DNA from: Lactarius indigo
Taxonomy: Eukaryota > Basidiomycota > Agaricomycetes > Russulales > Russulaceae
DNA: 41,362 bases
Direction: 5' to 3'
Assembly: GCA_025766275.1 (NCBI GenBank)
Contig: JAFKAC010000261.1
Location: 1 to 41,362 of the forward strand
Made by a program: the position numbers and the translations under genes. A model generated the notes under the pieces. That model saw only the letters and a list, made by a program, of their open reading frames with translations, was not told the DNA's origin and made no database searches. Positions 1 to 9,915 of this stretch are shown piece after piece (position 1 is the first letter of the stretch; each line of letters begins with the position of its first letter).

Positions 1-98
1 GCTCGTGGCTAGCCGGTGGTCTGTTGAAGAAAGAAACTAAGTACGCTGAGTCCAGTCCGGAGCAGTCAGTAGCACAGTAGCAGCGAAAAACGCGTTAC

Positions 99-125
99 AG
101 CAGTTTTCATAACGATAGATACCTT
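99..125 (+). repeat. Left arm of 27-nt perfect inverted repeat
   Basis: Positions 99-125 are the exact reverse complement of 1446-1472. The core reads AGCAGTTTTCATAACGATAG and continues for 7 more bases. Weaker similarity continues inward (an ACACAG.CGG block in both arms). Chance occurrence of a 27-nt perfect inverted match inside 1.5 kb is negligible. No clear target-site duplication is visible outside the arms. Confidence 0.8.
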
Positions 126-745
126 CCATTTTGAATACACAGGCGGACTCCCAAAACCCAAGAGCGGGATTCACAATTAAGTCGAGAGAAAATCCTCTGA
201 AAATTGGGTTATCTTGAAGAATTAGGGGTTATGAAATAGCTACCTTGTAAAATTGAGGTTACAGAATAGTTATCTCTTTTGTCATGCTCGGCAGCTGTGC
301 AGCGTGCCCGCAAGCCAGCCCTTTTCCATATGGCATCTTCCAAATCCCTCACTCTTGAATCGTCCACTAGCACAAAACACCATACAAATGACCACCGGGT
401 TTGTGGATTCGTTGCTCTGTAACTAAGGCCACGTGCAAGTGCAGCACATCTGCACTGACTTGATCAAGGACTTGATGGTGATCAGCAGCGCAAAGGGTTG
501 TGCACGTCTTTGCACGTCTCAAGACTTTGCAAGCTCGATTCTTTCTGTCGGGAATATGCTACACTTGATTTTCTAAGGGCGCATGCGAGTGCGGAATGTT
601 GAACGGTACAGGGAATGGACTGCACTAATAAGCCTACTGTGCTCTGAAGTCCTGAAAGGTATCTATTTTGTTGTTGTAAATAAAATAAACATATGAAGAT
701 GAACAGATTAAGGGATCTAGGGGGCCACAAAGTGAGGTCGTAAAA

Positions 746-1054
746 CTATTGGAGGTCAATGGAGATACCATGGTCTTGGCCACAGATGTAGTGCACGAAA
801 GTGGGGGGACTGTGGGATAGCTGACCAAGCAACTTCACAACTCCTGCGGTTCTTGCCGTGTCACCATTGTCTCGTCCATCCACCTCATCCAGCAACTGAA
901 AGCTCTTATTCTCCTCATATGTGCCCACCATCATCAGAACCACTTCATTACTCTCTTTCTCTGATGGACTACTCCCTCCAAGTCTGACTCTGGGCCAAAG
1001 GTGAGTTGTTTGCAGTGATGTCGCTGCCACCGCCACTTGCCTCTGCAAACCCAA
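746..1054 (-). other. Possible unrecognised ORF remnant inside the inverted-repeat segment
   Basis: This open frame of about 100 codons has natural-looking composition, with runs such as KESNEVVLMMVGTYEENK and FVHYICGQDHGISIDLQ before its stop. I do not recognise it and cannot join it convincingly to other exons. Its apparent first codon is not ATG, so it would be an internal or terminal exon or a decayed fragment. It may equally be a chance frame. Confidence 0.2.
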
Positions 1055-1445
1055 GAAAGGTGTGGACTTGCTCGAGAAAAGCTGACTGATTGTTACCTTT
1101 CCAAGCTATATGTACAATTCCCCAATTCGTTCATGACGTTCACATTTTGCACTGCATGCACAAGCCATGTTAGCGGGTCTCCAAACCCTCTCTTCTTGAC
1201 CAGACATTTTTGTAATACCTATATCCAATACAACTACTTTCATCTTGTCAGATTCTTTTTTTTCCCCTGTGAACTGAGGTAGTCTTGCTGTCGTACCCTT
1301 CTGCGTTGCATGCCTTGGTCTTGAAAACAATAAGTCAATTATATAAATTTCTTTTTTAATTACTACAATTAATTTTTGTGGGAAGAAAGCTCGGCATGAT
1401 CACTGAAATCCTCATTCAAACCCCGTCTGTGTGAAAAATCGTCGT

Positions 1446-1472
1446 AAGGTATCTATCGTTATGAAAACTGCT
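1446..1472 (-). repeat. Right arm of 27-nt perfect inverted repeat
   Basis: This is the partner of 99-125 in inverted orientation. It lies 48 nt upstream of the COA8 ATG. If it is a terminal repeat of a DNA transposon or MITE-like element, the element sits in the COA8 promoter. It could alternatively be a two-copy dispersed repeat. Confidence 0.8.
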
Positions 1473-1520
1473 ATAGTTTGTATAGAGACAGTATAGACAG
1501 CATCGGGACCTCCCGGAAAC

Positions 1521-2074
1521 ATGCTCATCCCGCGACCACGACCACCCCGGCTAACTCTACGCTCACTCCGCCTTCTTCATTCGTCTGCGCGTACTTGTGA
1601 TTATGTCGCCCCCCCTGACCCAATATCGAACATTCGTCCCATACTCTACGACGACCCAGCATCCGTGACCTCAGAGCCACTGCGACACCCATATTCACTC
1701 GACGAATTTCGTGACGACTCAGACACGCTCGAGTACCAGTGGAAGTTGCAGAGGCAGCAGCTTGACGCCTTCAACGATAGCTTTTGGCGAGATGTACGTT
1801 TCTCACCCCACCTGTGCCTATATGCCCCCCAATTTTTGTGTAGTCGAACACACGCTTCGAAGTGGCCAAGGCCGCTTCTCTGAGCGGCCTCCCCCCGCAT
1901 GCTACCGTACAACAACGTGAGGAGCGTCTAGGCAAGTTCTATAGGAACTGGGTCTTGCAAGAGGCGACGCGCCAACAGGAGTACAACGCCGAGTGGAGAC
2001 GACGGAGCATGGAAGAGATCGCGCTCGCGTTCCGCGTGTCCTACCACAGGTTCAAAGCGCGATTTACGAGTTGA
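1521..2074 (+). CDS. COA8: COA8-like cytochrome c oxidase assembly factor (mitochondrial)
   Basis: Two exons, 1521-1793 and 1844-2074, are joined across a 50-nt GT..AG intron and encode 167 aa. The first 25 or so residues are rich in Arg, Leu and Ser with no acidic residue, as in a mitochondrial presequence. The motif DYVAPPDPISNIRPILY matches the conserved block of human COA8/APOPT1 (CDWIGPPD.YSNLRP). A second conserved part follows: W.LQRQQLDAFNDSFW in exon 1 and LGKFYRNWVLQEATRQQEYNAEW in separated blocks of exon 2. Family members help complex IV assembly and protect it from oxidative damage in the mitochondrial matrix. Only 56 bp separate its stop from the convergent NUP133 stop. Identification rests on these motifs; the fungal role is inferred. 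Confidence 0.85.
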
Positions 2075-2130
2075 TCCAGTGCTATGCATGACATACACTA
2101 ATAGCGAATACGATATGTAACATATACACG

Positions 2131-5100
2131 CTAGGGTGCTCGGCCCCACATCATCTCGTCGAGAACAACTTCTCGTGCACGACCGAACGCCTCTGACAAG
2201 TCATATCCTGCCAGGAGGTCACTCTCTTCCTGATAATCCTCGCGCAACGCCTCTATCTGCTCCGGTGACATGCCTGGCCAACGGGACGATAACTCTGCCA
2301 GGCTCGGCACTGCAAGAGCCTGGTTTGGCGAGAGGATGTAACCCTCTGGCTGGTGGCGTTTTGGTAGAGTAGCTGAGAGAGCCGCAACGAGCGCGGTGCT
2401 CCGGAACCGGTCGTTCAGCTGTGCGTCCGATACCCCGGACGTTTCCTTGATGACGTCCCAGCTATTCCGAAAGGAATCAACACAATGACATACGAGGCTG
2501 AGCCGGGCTGCGTACTTATCGTGGGTGTAAATTCGCAACCAGACCGACCTAAAAGCGGCCTGCCGCCTTGCTTCGGGGAGTTTCTGTCACACGATCAGTT
2601 TCATGAACTGCTCAAGAATCTCTATAGCCAACTCACATCAGCACGTGCGAGAAGGTGCAATGCGGTGGCGTAATCGCTGATTGTCGTGTCATTATCTTTC
2701 ATAGACAATGCATCAGCGACGTCTTCGACGGACAACGCCTTTCCTTGAAGTAGCGACCGCACTAATTGCTTGAATACCTGCCCAGCTATTAGCATTCTGC
2801 TATATTGGGGTGGCGAGAACTTACGAGTGGCAAGACTTTCTTGTCAGCAATAGCGGAAGCTTTTTGCTGCAGGATGGTCTCGATCTGTCGGTCCAACGAC
2901 TGCCTATCGCGTACAGACGCAAGGGCAGACTTGAGCTCTTCTGTGAGCGCTTCATGGACGCTGACAAAGTCAAGACCGTCGTGGAAAGCTAAGCAAGGAT
3001 TCGTCATGGATGTCCATTAACACTTAATACGATACGCATACCGTCAAGCATGCTTTCGTCAACAGCGGTGTCCTCCTGCATCTGCGCCAGATGCGTCAGT
3101 TTCCCTATACTTAGTATAAGCTGTAGTTCTGGGTCAGACATTGGTTGCCTCAGAAGGTGAAGCTGATCAAGCACCTCTTTAGCTGCCAAATCCCCAGCGT
3201 TTTCCGACTCTGCCAACAATGTCTCTGCAGCAGAATGGAACCTCTCCTTTTCCAGATCTTGAATCCAAGAGACGAACGGGCGATTGTTTTTCCTTAAAAA
3301 CTGGTCGAGGTAGTCTTCGTGCTTCTCGCCCTGACTGAATAATGTGCGTAGTTCCCCTGGAAAGTCGGTTAACAGAATGTGAGGGCATAAATAGTCAGCC
3401 CGTAGTAATTACCGTGTTCGATGTACCACTGGTAAAGTTCGTCCGTAAATTCTTCACCGAATCTCTGGATGTATTCTCCCATCTTGGAAGCGTGGGGATT
3501 TTGGTCGAGAGGGTATACTAGGTCTTTGTTGCAAAGCGCTGCCAAGCTCCTGAAATCGCGGTATTTTTCGGTCAGCTCGAAAGCCCGCGCTGCAAACCCG
3601 TATTTGTCTCGTATTTTTTGTTCAGGTCCAGCTTTACACTCATTCTCGAGAGCGACTCACTCAACGTGTTCAGGATCTCTGGGCGGAGCTGCTGGAACTG
3701 GTCCGCTAATGCGGCGATTTCCCGGTCTGTTCCAGGGACCTCACGACCAACAGCACTGCAAGAAGGCGACAATCAAGGAACAAAGGAAGTAAGAATGCTT
3801 CAATATACCTCTGAAGCCAGCTCATCCTTTCATGAACGGAAGCAAAGAGAGCGGAAGCAAGATCGGGAAGTTGGGAGTTGGGTTCACGAGTGCTGTGTTC
3901 ATCAGACGATTCCCCGATGTTTTGGAGATACGTCGTAGTAACGTCGAAGAGCTCGAGGACAACGTTGATGACCTCGGGTTTGCTAGTCCACGGTTTGACG
4001 AAGGGTAATCCGACACCGTATACGCCGGCATTATAGTCGCGGTACTCGAACGCAGAATTAAGGATAGTCTACGAGATAGTTTTTAGCTTGCTTGCACTTA
4101 CACATCGCCGCAAAACGACATACCAAAACAATGCCATTTGCTTCGGATAAGATGTTTGGTATGTTTGTGGGTGCTTCACCGAGCAATCTTCTGGTGCCGT
4201 CTCTGACGTGCGGGAGTAGCCTTCCGATGTCCGCGACTCGAAGCCGGAAAAATGCCCTCATAAGGTCCGCGTGCTGCCCTTCTCCAACTTGGTTCATGTA
4301 TCCATAAACGGCTTCGCTTAAGATGTCGTAGGGACGCCCTCGTCTGTGGCGCCTTAGAAAAGATCAGGCCTGGAGACAAAAGTATTGACCCACTGGAGGG
4401 TTTCGTTAAGACGAAGCCAGAGTTGTTGAGCAGAGTACAGTTTTTCTGCGTCAGTAGCGAGACGCTGGCGGCTGCGCTGAGACATCTGGACGGCACTTAA
4501 AAACACTGGTCATAGAGACGCAAAAACTGAGGCACTAACCTTCGAAAGAACGCCATTTTCGTTGATAAACTTGATGAGGAAACTGATCTTCTCTTTGCGA
4601 CTATTAAGTTGTACCGTCAGGTCGTTGTTTGGTCGTACGACTGTGCTATCTACAGTATGTGGGTTACCAGCGAACGGGCTATCGGAGAAGGGGATGCTTA
4701 CCCGACTGCAGGATCGCGCTACTCAAAAGCGCTGCACCGGACATAAGACTGTCCTCCTCGATCTCTGGGGGGAAGCTAAAGTGCAAAGGATTCTGGGGGA
4801 GGTATCAACACGTGGGAATTCATATCGACACCAGGACGAACTTCTGAGTACGAGCCGTATAGGATGGCCTGCGTCATGATCGATTTGATCAAGATACTTC
4901 TTCCATGTCTTGAAGAATGGGAGCTATCAGCTTAGAGTTACGAGGCGATAGCGAGTCACTCACTCAGAATCGAATTTTCGGACTTGGTCAAAATCAACTG
5001 TAACTTTCATTATTGTCAAAGCGGTGAGTACAAGCAAGCAGCTCTGAGCTTCTACAACGCAGATGCCCAATGTGCGGTCTGTAGAAGACCTCAGTTCGAT

Positions 5101-6731
5101 GCGATCCTGATAGTCGTTGTCTACGGAGAATCAGCTAGGCAGCCAAAGCGGAGCACTTGGGTGCGAACCTCGCGAGCAGATGGCGATTGCATCGCCAAAC
5201 TGGACCACAAGAATTGCACCTCCGAGCATGAGCCGGAGTTGAGGATGCATAGGGGCTTCCGAAGCTCTGAAGGTCTTTTCACAGCCATGTAAGTGAGTAA
5301 ATCGGGCAAAAGTCTGGGGGAATTATTACGAACACTCTGGTAAGGAACATTGATAAGCTTGTCGACTTGAAGTATACCAGATGACATGGAAATTTGCGCA
5401 ACAATATAGATTCGCCGAGGAGTAGAACTATAGCTCATTTCCTCATGCTCTCCAGTGTCACCATGGGATGTTAGGACGAGTAACGATCCCGAGCTGGTGA
5501 AATGGTCAGCCAGTCAGATCTGCCAGGGATATAGACGGGACCTAACCCATCGACAACCAGGTCAAGCAACTCAAGGTCCAAATATTTAGATGGCGAACGC
5601 AGGGTACTCTGAATTGCAGGTTGGATAACAGCAGCAATGTCTTCTTGTAAGGCAAACTCTTCCCAGCCTTCTGCGGCAATATTCCACCTCTGGACACGGG
5701 ATTCGACGAGTGCCCATATATCCGTCCCGAGATTGGATTTGGTGCCGAGCGCAACCGCTGCGATATTTCCAGCCTCTACTTGCGAAGTGGGGGAAGACCA
5801 AAGAGAAGGCAAGAAACGGGACAACGACAACGAGGACTGTGGGCGGGAGAAAATGCGAGACGTTAGATGATACCTCCCCCCCGAAGTGGTCAGTGTTAGC
5901 CGAAACAAACGCCCCAAAGAAGTTGACACTACGAAGGTTTGAGGCTGAAGAGATTTGAGCAGACACGGAAATGGCATAAGAAGCACGCACATCAAGTCTC
6001 GTTAGGGAACTGACGATCTCGTTAGACTCTAGTTCTAGCAAGATTTTTGAGTATTGTTCACCACCCGCAAGACCAACACCGATGTTGTTCCAGAACCAGA
6101 GCTCGCCCGATGGGGACGCAAGAATGAGTCCCGGCTCGCTCGAACTACCGTACGGCACGAAGGCATGCAACGGCGCAGCCTGAGAAGGATCCGCCGGGCA
6201 AGGGAATATATAGCAAGTGGGGACACCAGAAAGCTCTTGCGTATGTTGCCACACGAAACATGCTTGGGGTGTAGCAACAAGAGCGAATCCAGTGCCCGAA
6301 TCGACGTCGCCAACATACGCGTCTCGGAAAAAGTCTACATCAGAGGACAGTAAGAAGCTTCCAAAGGTGGGGATGGGAAACAGCGCGCGGGCGGGCTCAC
6401 CAGCATTTCTGAGAACATGTTTGACTTCGGCTGGTAGATGCCCATAGAATGTCACCAGCATCTCTTCAGACTTTGCAAAGATAGTGTCTTGTCTCAGACC
6501 GCGTTCTGTTGGCTGAAGAGTGTCCTCATCTACGTCCATGCTTCCTACCGTGACATCTTCTTTGATGAATGGGGATTGGTCCACATTGTGAGCAGGCGTT
6601 GGGAGTCTGGAAGCAGGTTTGCTATTCGCCAAGCGCCCTGCACGTCGGGGAGGGGGTGAAAGCGCGGCCTGACGCGATGGTGGCTGGTTTTTTCTTCTGG
6701 GAGGGGGTGAGCCCGTGAATGCAGCCATCAT
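2131..6731 (-). CDS. NUP133: Nucleoporin NUP133 (Nup84/Nup107 Y-complex)
   Basis: I can splice 17 exons into about 1,266 aa, all in phase: 6731-5874, 5836-5547, 5493-5330, 5264-5169, 5120-4964, 4908-4842, 4792-4702, 4649-4540, 4485-4394, 4352-4124, 4068-3809, 3755-3661, 3631-3413, 3356-3042, 2988-2825, 2777-2637 and 2583-2131. The N-terminus has a Pro/Arg-rich tail and then a Nup133-type beta-propeller opening with EEMLVTFYGHLPAEVKHVL. The C-terminal half is alpha-helical with family blocks such as SRKEKISFLIKFINENGVL, RRGRPYDILSEAV and FHDGLDFVSVHEAL. NUP133 is a scaffold subunit of the nuclear pore. Two junctions are uncertain: the 37-nt intron 5837-5873 (a donor 31 nt upstream would also keep phase) and the exon 3/4 junction near 5265-5335. 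Confidence 0.9.
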
Positions 6732-6782
6732 GAACGAGCAGTGAGATTCGAGAGACGCGCTGTTGGCCACGCGCCAGAACGT

Positions 6783-6788
6783 CACGTG
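6783..6788. promoter_or_regulatory. CACGTG E-box in NUP133/PRCC divergent promoter
   Basis: A perfect CACGTG palindrome lies in the 130-bp interval between the divergent NUP133 and PRCC-like start codons, inside the sequence GTCACGTGCTCC. CACGTG is bound by bHLH factors in fungi (Cbf1, Pho4 or SREBP types). A 6-bp site can occur by chance, so function is only inferred from its position. Confidence 0.35.
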
Positions 6789-6861
6789 CTCCAGAGGATT
6801 TTGTCAGCACGGCACTGTCTCCATTGCATCGCTCAACTCTCCATTTACACACACCCTCATC

Positions 6862-8198
6862 ATGCTCGTCGACGCATACGGCAGCGACAACAGCGATGAA
6901 AGTGGTGACGAAAGTGCGCCCCAATCGCACTCAACCTTGACCTCCCAGAATAAACCGAACACATCTTTATTGCGCTCCTTGCCTGTCCCTTCGAATTCGT
7001 CCGGGTCCAAATCTTCTACCCTCTCCTTACCTGCGCCAAAGGTCAAAAAGGCCCCCAAGAAGATTGCGATTGAACTCCCTGCGCTCGCAAAAGATGTGTC
7101 TCCAGATTATGATGGGGATGAAGCTCGGCCTGCCAAGAGGTTACGCACTGAAGGTCGCGGAGCTGGGTCCTCTGCCCTGCTTTCTATGCTCCCTGCTCCA
7201 AAGTTGGCAGCACCTGTAAAGGAGGCTCCCGAACGAATTCTTGGTAGTGGGAAAGGTCCTGGACTCGTTTTTAAAGAACCATCTTTTCAGAGGACCAAGG
7301 ACACACCCGGTTTGTCCTCTAACGATGACGCAGCCGCTGTGGAGCGAGGAACAGAGGAAGTGGACCTTCCCTTTATGCCAGCATCGGTGAGGAAAGGGAA
7401 AGCCAACATATCTCTCGAAGAATCATCAGAGAGGGTGACATCTAATACCCGGTGTCCACCGTCTCCGACTACTGTGGACCTGTTTTCGTTGAGTACGCCC
7501 CATCACATCTATTTCCTATTCAGTACCAAACATCACGATTACAGACCCCGCGAAGCCTCCTTCCTCCTCCGTTGCTACTTCAACGGGACGTCCGAACTCT
7601 TTGAGCATATCCTCTGCTCCCAAAATCGATGAGTACACCCCTCCAGAGCCCACACCCAATGATCCCTACCCCGGATATTACCAACTCCCTTCCGGTACCT
7701 GGACCGCTTACGACTCGGCATACTATCGACGATTCTATGATAAATGGAAGGCCGATTACGACCGCGAGATCCGGGCGATTGAGAAGAAAGAGAAAGGCTT
7801 TGAAGGTGCCGACACGGATGAGACCCAAGAAGTTGACGCTCTGCGAGAGATGGAGAAGGCAAAGAAAGAGATTCAAGAGCGGGAAGAGAAGAAGGCATTA
7901 ACAAAGGGGGCTGGCGGCGAGCCAGAGGCGCCGAGGATGAATGTTAAGGTACTGCCATCCTTATTAATCTTTTGGACCCTGTGTGCTGAGCGGAACGTAG
8001 GGTTCCAAAATTAGCAAAGGCGCTCGTAAACGCGGTCAGTTGGCCAGTTTACTCGTCGAGGCGTATCAGAACCGGGAAGTCCTGGAGGAGAAGATCGCAG
8101 AAGGACGAAGAAACCGCAAAGAAGCAGGGAATAAATATGGTGTGTCCCACAGCGCTCTCGCCTCTACGTGCCATCTCACTCTTCTTGAAGGATTCTGA
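6862..8198 (+). CDS. PRCC: PRCC-family nuclear protein
   Basis: Four coding exons, 6862-7492, 7545-7948, 8001-8139 and 8191-8198, encode 393 aa in continuous phase. The N-terminus MLVDAYGSDNSDESGDE resembles human PRCC (M.LVAY.SSDESE.DE). A KK-rich IAIELPAL segment and SALLSMLPAPK match the middle PRCC motifs. The C-terminal block (KGARKRGQLASLLVEAY, then NREVLEEKIAEGRRNRKEA) ends KYGF, the same last four residues as human PRCC. PRCC proteins are nuclear and spliceosome-associated, and human PRCC binds MAD2B. The last coding exon has only 8 nt (the end of Gly, then Phe and the stop). The gene is divergent from NUP133 and convergent with HTD2. Confidence 0.88.
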
Positions 8199-8525
8199 TA
8201 TCTTGAATATCATTCCATATCACTGCTACGCGGGGAATTAACATTAATCAACTCTCATCGGTCTCACGCTGCCTACTGTCTATCTGCGCTGTTCCCCTTC
8301 GCTGTTTCCCATGTGATTATAGCAGGCGTGGACCCTCGAAATTCCCTTGAGGTCCCATACCAGAGCTCTCTCGTCTTTGTGTGGTGGCTTTGATTAGGGA
8401 TATCATATAGGGACGCTGGTCTCGAGAAGGACGAGCTGTACGCAACCCGGATCATTCTGACCGTCGTACAGTATAATGGTCAATCGAACCGGCTGGCAAG
8501 GCCAAATTACAGGCACAGTGGCGAA
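8199..8525. other. Tail-to-tail spacer between PRCC and HTD2
   Basis: About 327 bp separate the stop codons of two convergent genes. It presumably holds both 3' untranslated regions and polyadenylation signals. I see no ORF with family similarity, no repeat and no RNA gene. Confidence 0.6.
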
Positions 8526-9799
8526 TTAACCGCGATTCCCATCAAGTAACACCTTTCCTTTCATTCCCACCACCCCAGTTTCACTCTGCACCCAAAGCGT
8601 TATCTCTTTCGAGCCACTCCAAGTTCCGTTGAAGGTCAACTCCTCGTTGACAACAACAGGATTTAGCGCCCGATATTCGAAGCTTTTCATCTGTGCTCCA
8701 GGGTGATGGTGTGCGAAGGTTTCGAGCAACAACATGGCCGTGAGCGGCCCGTGCACGAGACGTTCTGTAATTTGCGGTACGCGAAGCTATTTGGGGTTCA
8801 CTTACAAGTTGTTATGGATTTACCTGGATAACCCTCTGACTGACGCGCATAATCGCGGTCGAGATGGATGTGGTGACCGTTGAATGTCAATGCGGAGAAC
8901 CTGAATAGGGTGGTGGGACTCGGCGTGAATTTGAGCGAAAAATCTGGCTGTGGCAGACCAAGCACTGTATAGCATATATTTGTCTGGATGGAGTGCATAC
9001 ACGAGGTTCCCGCAGCAGACTCACCTTCACGAAACCTCCTCTGTTTGACTCCCAGCCCGAGATATACATGTGTCCTTTCTTCGAGAATCGCGTGCTCTTC
9101 ATCACCCTCATTCGATATTTCTATGCCCTGATTCACAAACACCATCGGAACAGTATCCCCGAAGCCCTTTTTAACTACCGAGCGCACGCTCATACACGCA
9201 GTCGCTTCCCTGCCTATGATGAGTGGTTTCCTCCACTCCATCCGCCCTCCTGCCCACATCCGTCGCACAAACGGTTCCGGTGGGCAAAAGTCGGCGTCTG
9301 TTCCATCTGGCCTCAAGTACTTCTCCGGCGTACGGGGATGGAAGAAGGCCAGGTGATGGCCAAACCCCAATGCCTCCATATTCTTCGGACTCTTGTATGG
9401 GTGCCTCGTCCCATCTCTGGTCGGTAAAGTAACGTACAAATCCGATACGCGGTCGGTGTGTAAAGTTTCAGAAAGTGTGATGCTTTTCTTCTGGCTGGCC
9501 CATAGATCGAGGGCTTCCGTGGCGGCAATCGTGTACGGGGAGGCCCTGACTCGCCACAAGCGGGGCACCAGAGACGCGCACTGGTTCAGGGGTGTGTGCA
9601 TCGAGGAGCGAGACGAGACATGGTTACGGCGGCACCGTTGGTCATCTTTGACCGCTGCCGTAACGCGTTTGTGACCGACTCGTGCCTCGCGTGCCTCAAC
9701 TGCTGCGGTTGTTATAAATGGTAATCCAAACCGCTCGGAGCCAATACTGTAACACGGCCTGGTCACCAACCTCTGACTCAATCTCCTCGGTATTGGCAT
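8526..9799 (-). CDS. HTD2: HTD2, mitochondrial 3-hydroxyacyl-thioester dehydratase
   Basis: Three exons, 9799-9025, 8964-8824 and 8764-8526, give 384 aa in phase (introns 60 and 59 nt). The N-terminus MPIPRRLSQRLVTRPCYS is basic and Ser/Arg-rich, as for mitochondrial import. A hot-dog-fold N-terminal half carries PEPFVRRMWAGGRMEW. The C-terminal hydratase-2 type motif FRFSALTFNGHHIHLDRDYA contains the expected catalytic His/Asp region and is followed by GYPERLVHGPLTAMLLLE. HTD2 dehydrates 3-hydroxyacyl-ACP in mitochondrial type II fatty-acid synthesis, which supplies octanoyl chains for lipoate. In vertebrates HTD2 shares a bicistronic mRNA with RPP14; here it stands alone. It is divergent from the LCB kinase gene, and a TGACGTCA site lies 8 bp upstream of its ATG. 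Confidence 0.88.
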
Positions 9800-9806
9800 C
9801 CTCGAG

Positions 9807-9814
9807 TGACGTCA
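9807..9814. promoter_or_regulatory. CRE/ATF palindrome TGACGTCA in HTD2/LCB-kinase bidirectional promoter
   Basis: A perfect 8-bp TGACGTCA, extended to a 10-bp palindrome GTGACGTCAC (9806-9815), sits in the 116-bp gap between divergent start codons at 9799 and 9916. TGACGTCA is the canonical CREB/ATF (Atf1, Sko1) bZIP site. Because it lies so close to the HTD2 ATG it may fall in that gene's 5' leader. Regulation of both genes by one bZIP factor is inferred. Confidence 0.5.
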
Positions 9815-9915
9815 CGAATTATCGTTGATTGGCGTGAACATTTGGTTCGATTGTCGCCGCTGCCATACAAGAGACAGAAGGTGACTTGGAACCTCTTTTG
9901 ATACCTCCGTTTGAA

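Larger units (their letters stand above)
1..1520. other. 1.5 kb without recognised gene; inverted-repeat-bounded segment
   Basis: I recognise no gene here. The stretch is bracketed from 99 to 1472 by a perfect 27-nt inverted repeat. Inside lie imperfect direct repeats at about 200-281 (two copies of AAAATTG followed by GGTTA) and one fairly protein-like minus-strand frame at 746-1054. No transposase motif is visible. The right-hand repeat ends 48 nt before the COA8 start codon, so this segment must also carry that gene's promoter and 5' leader. Confidence 0.6.

Noticed and set aside
8477..8525. GGTTCGATTGAC-like tRNA B-box on the minus strand
   Set aside because: No matching A box and no cloverleaf can be drawn around it. 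Not a tRNA.
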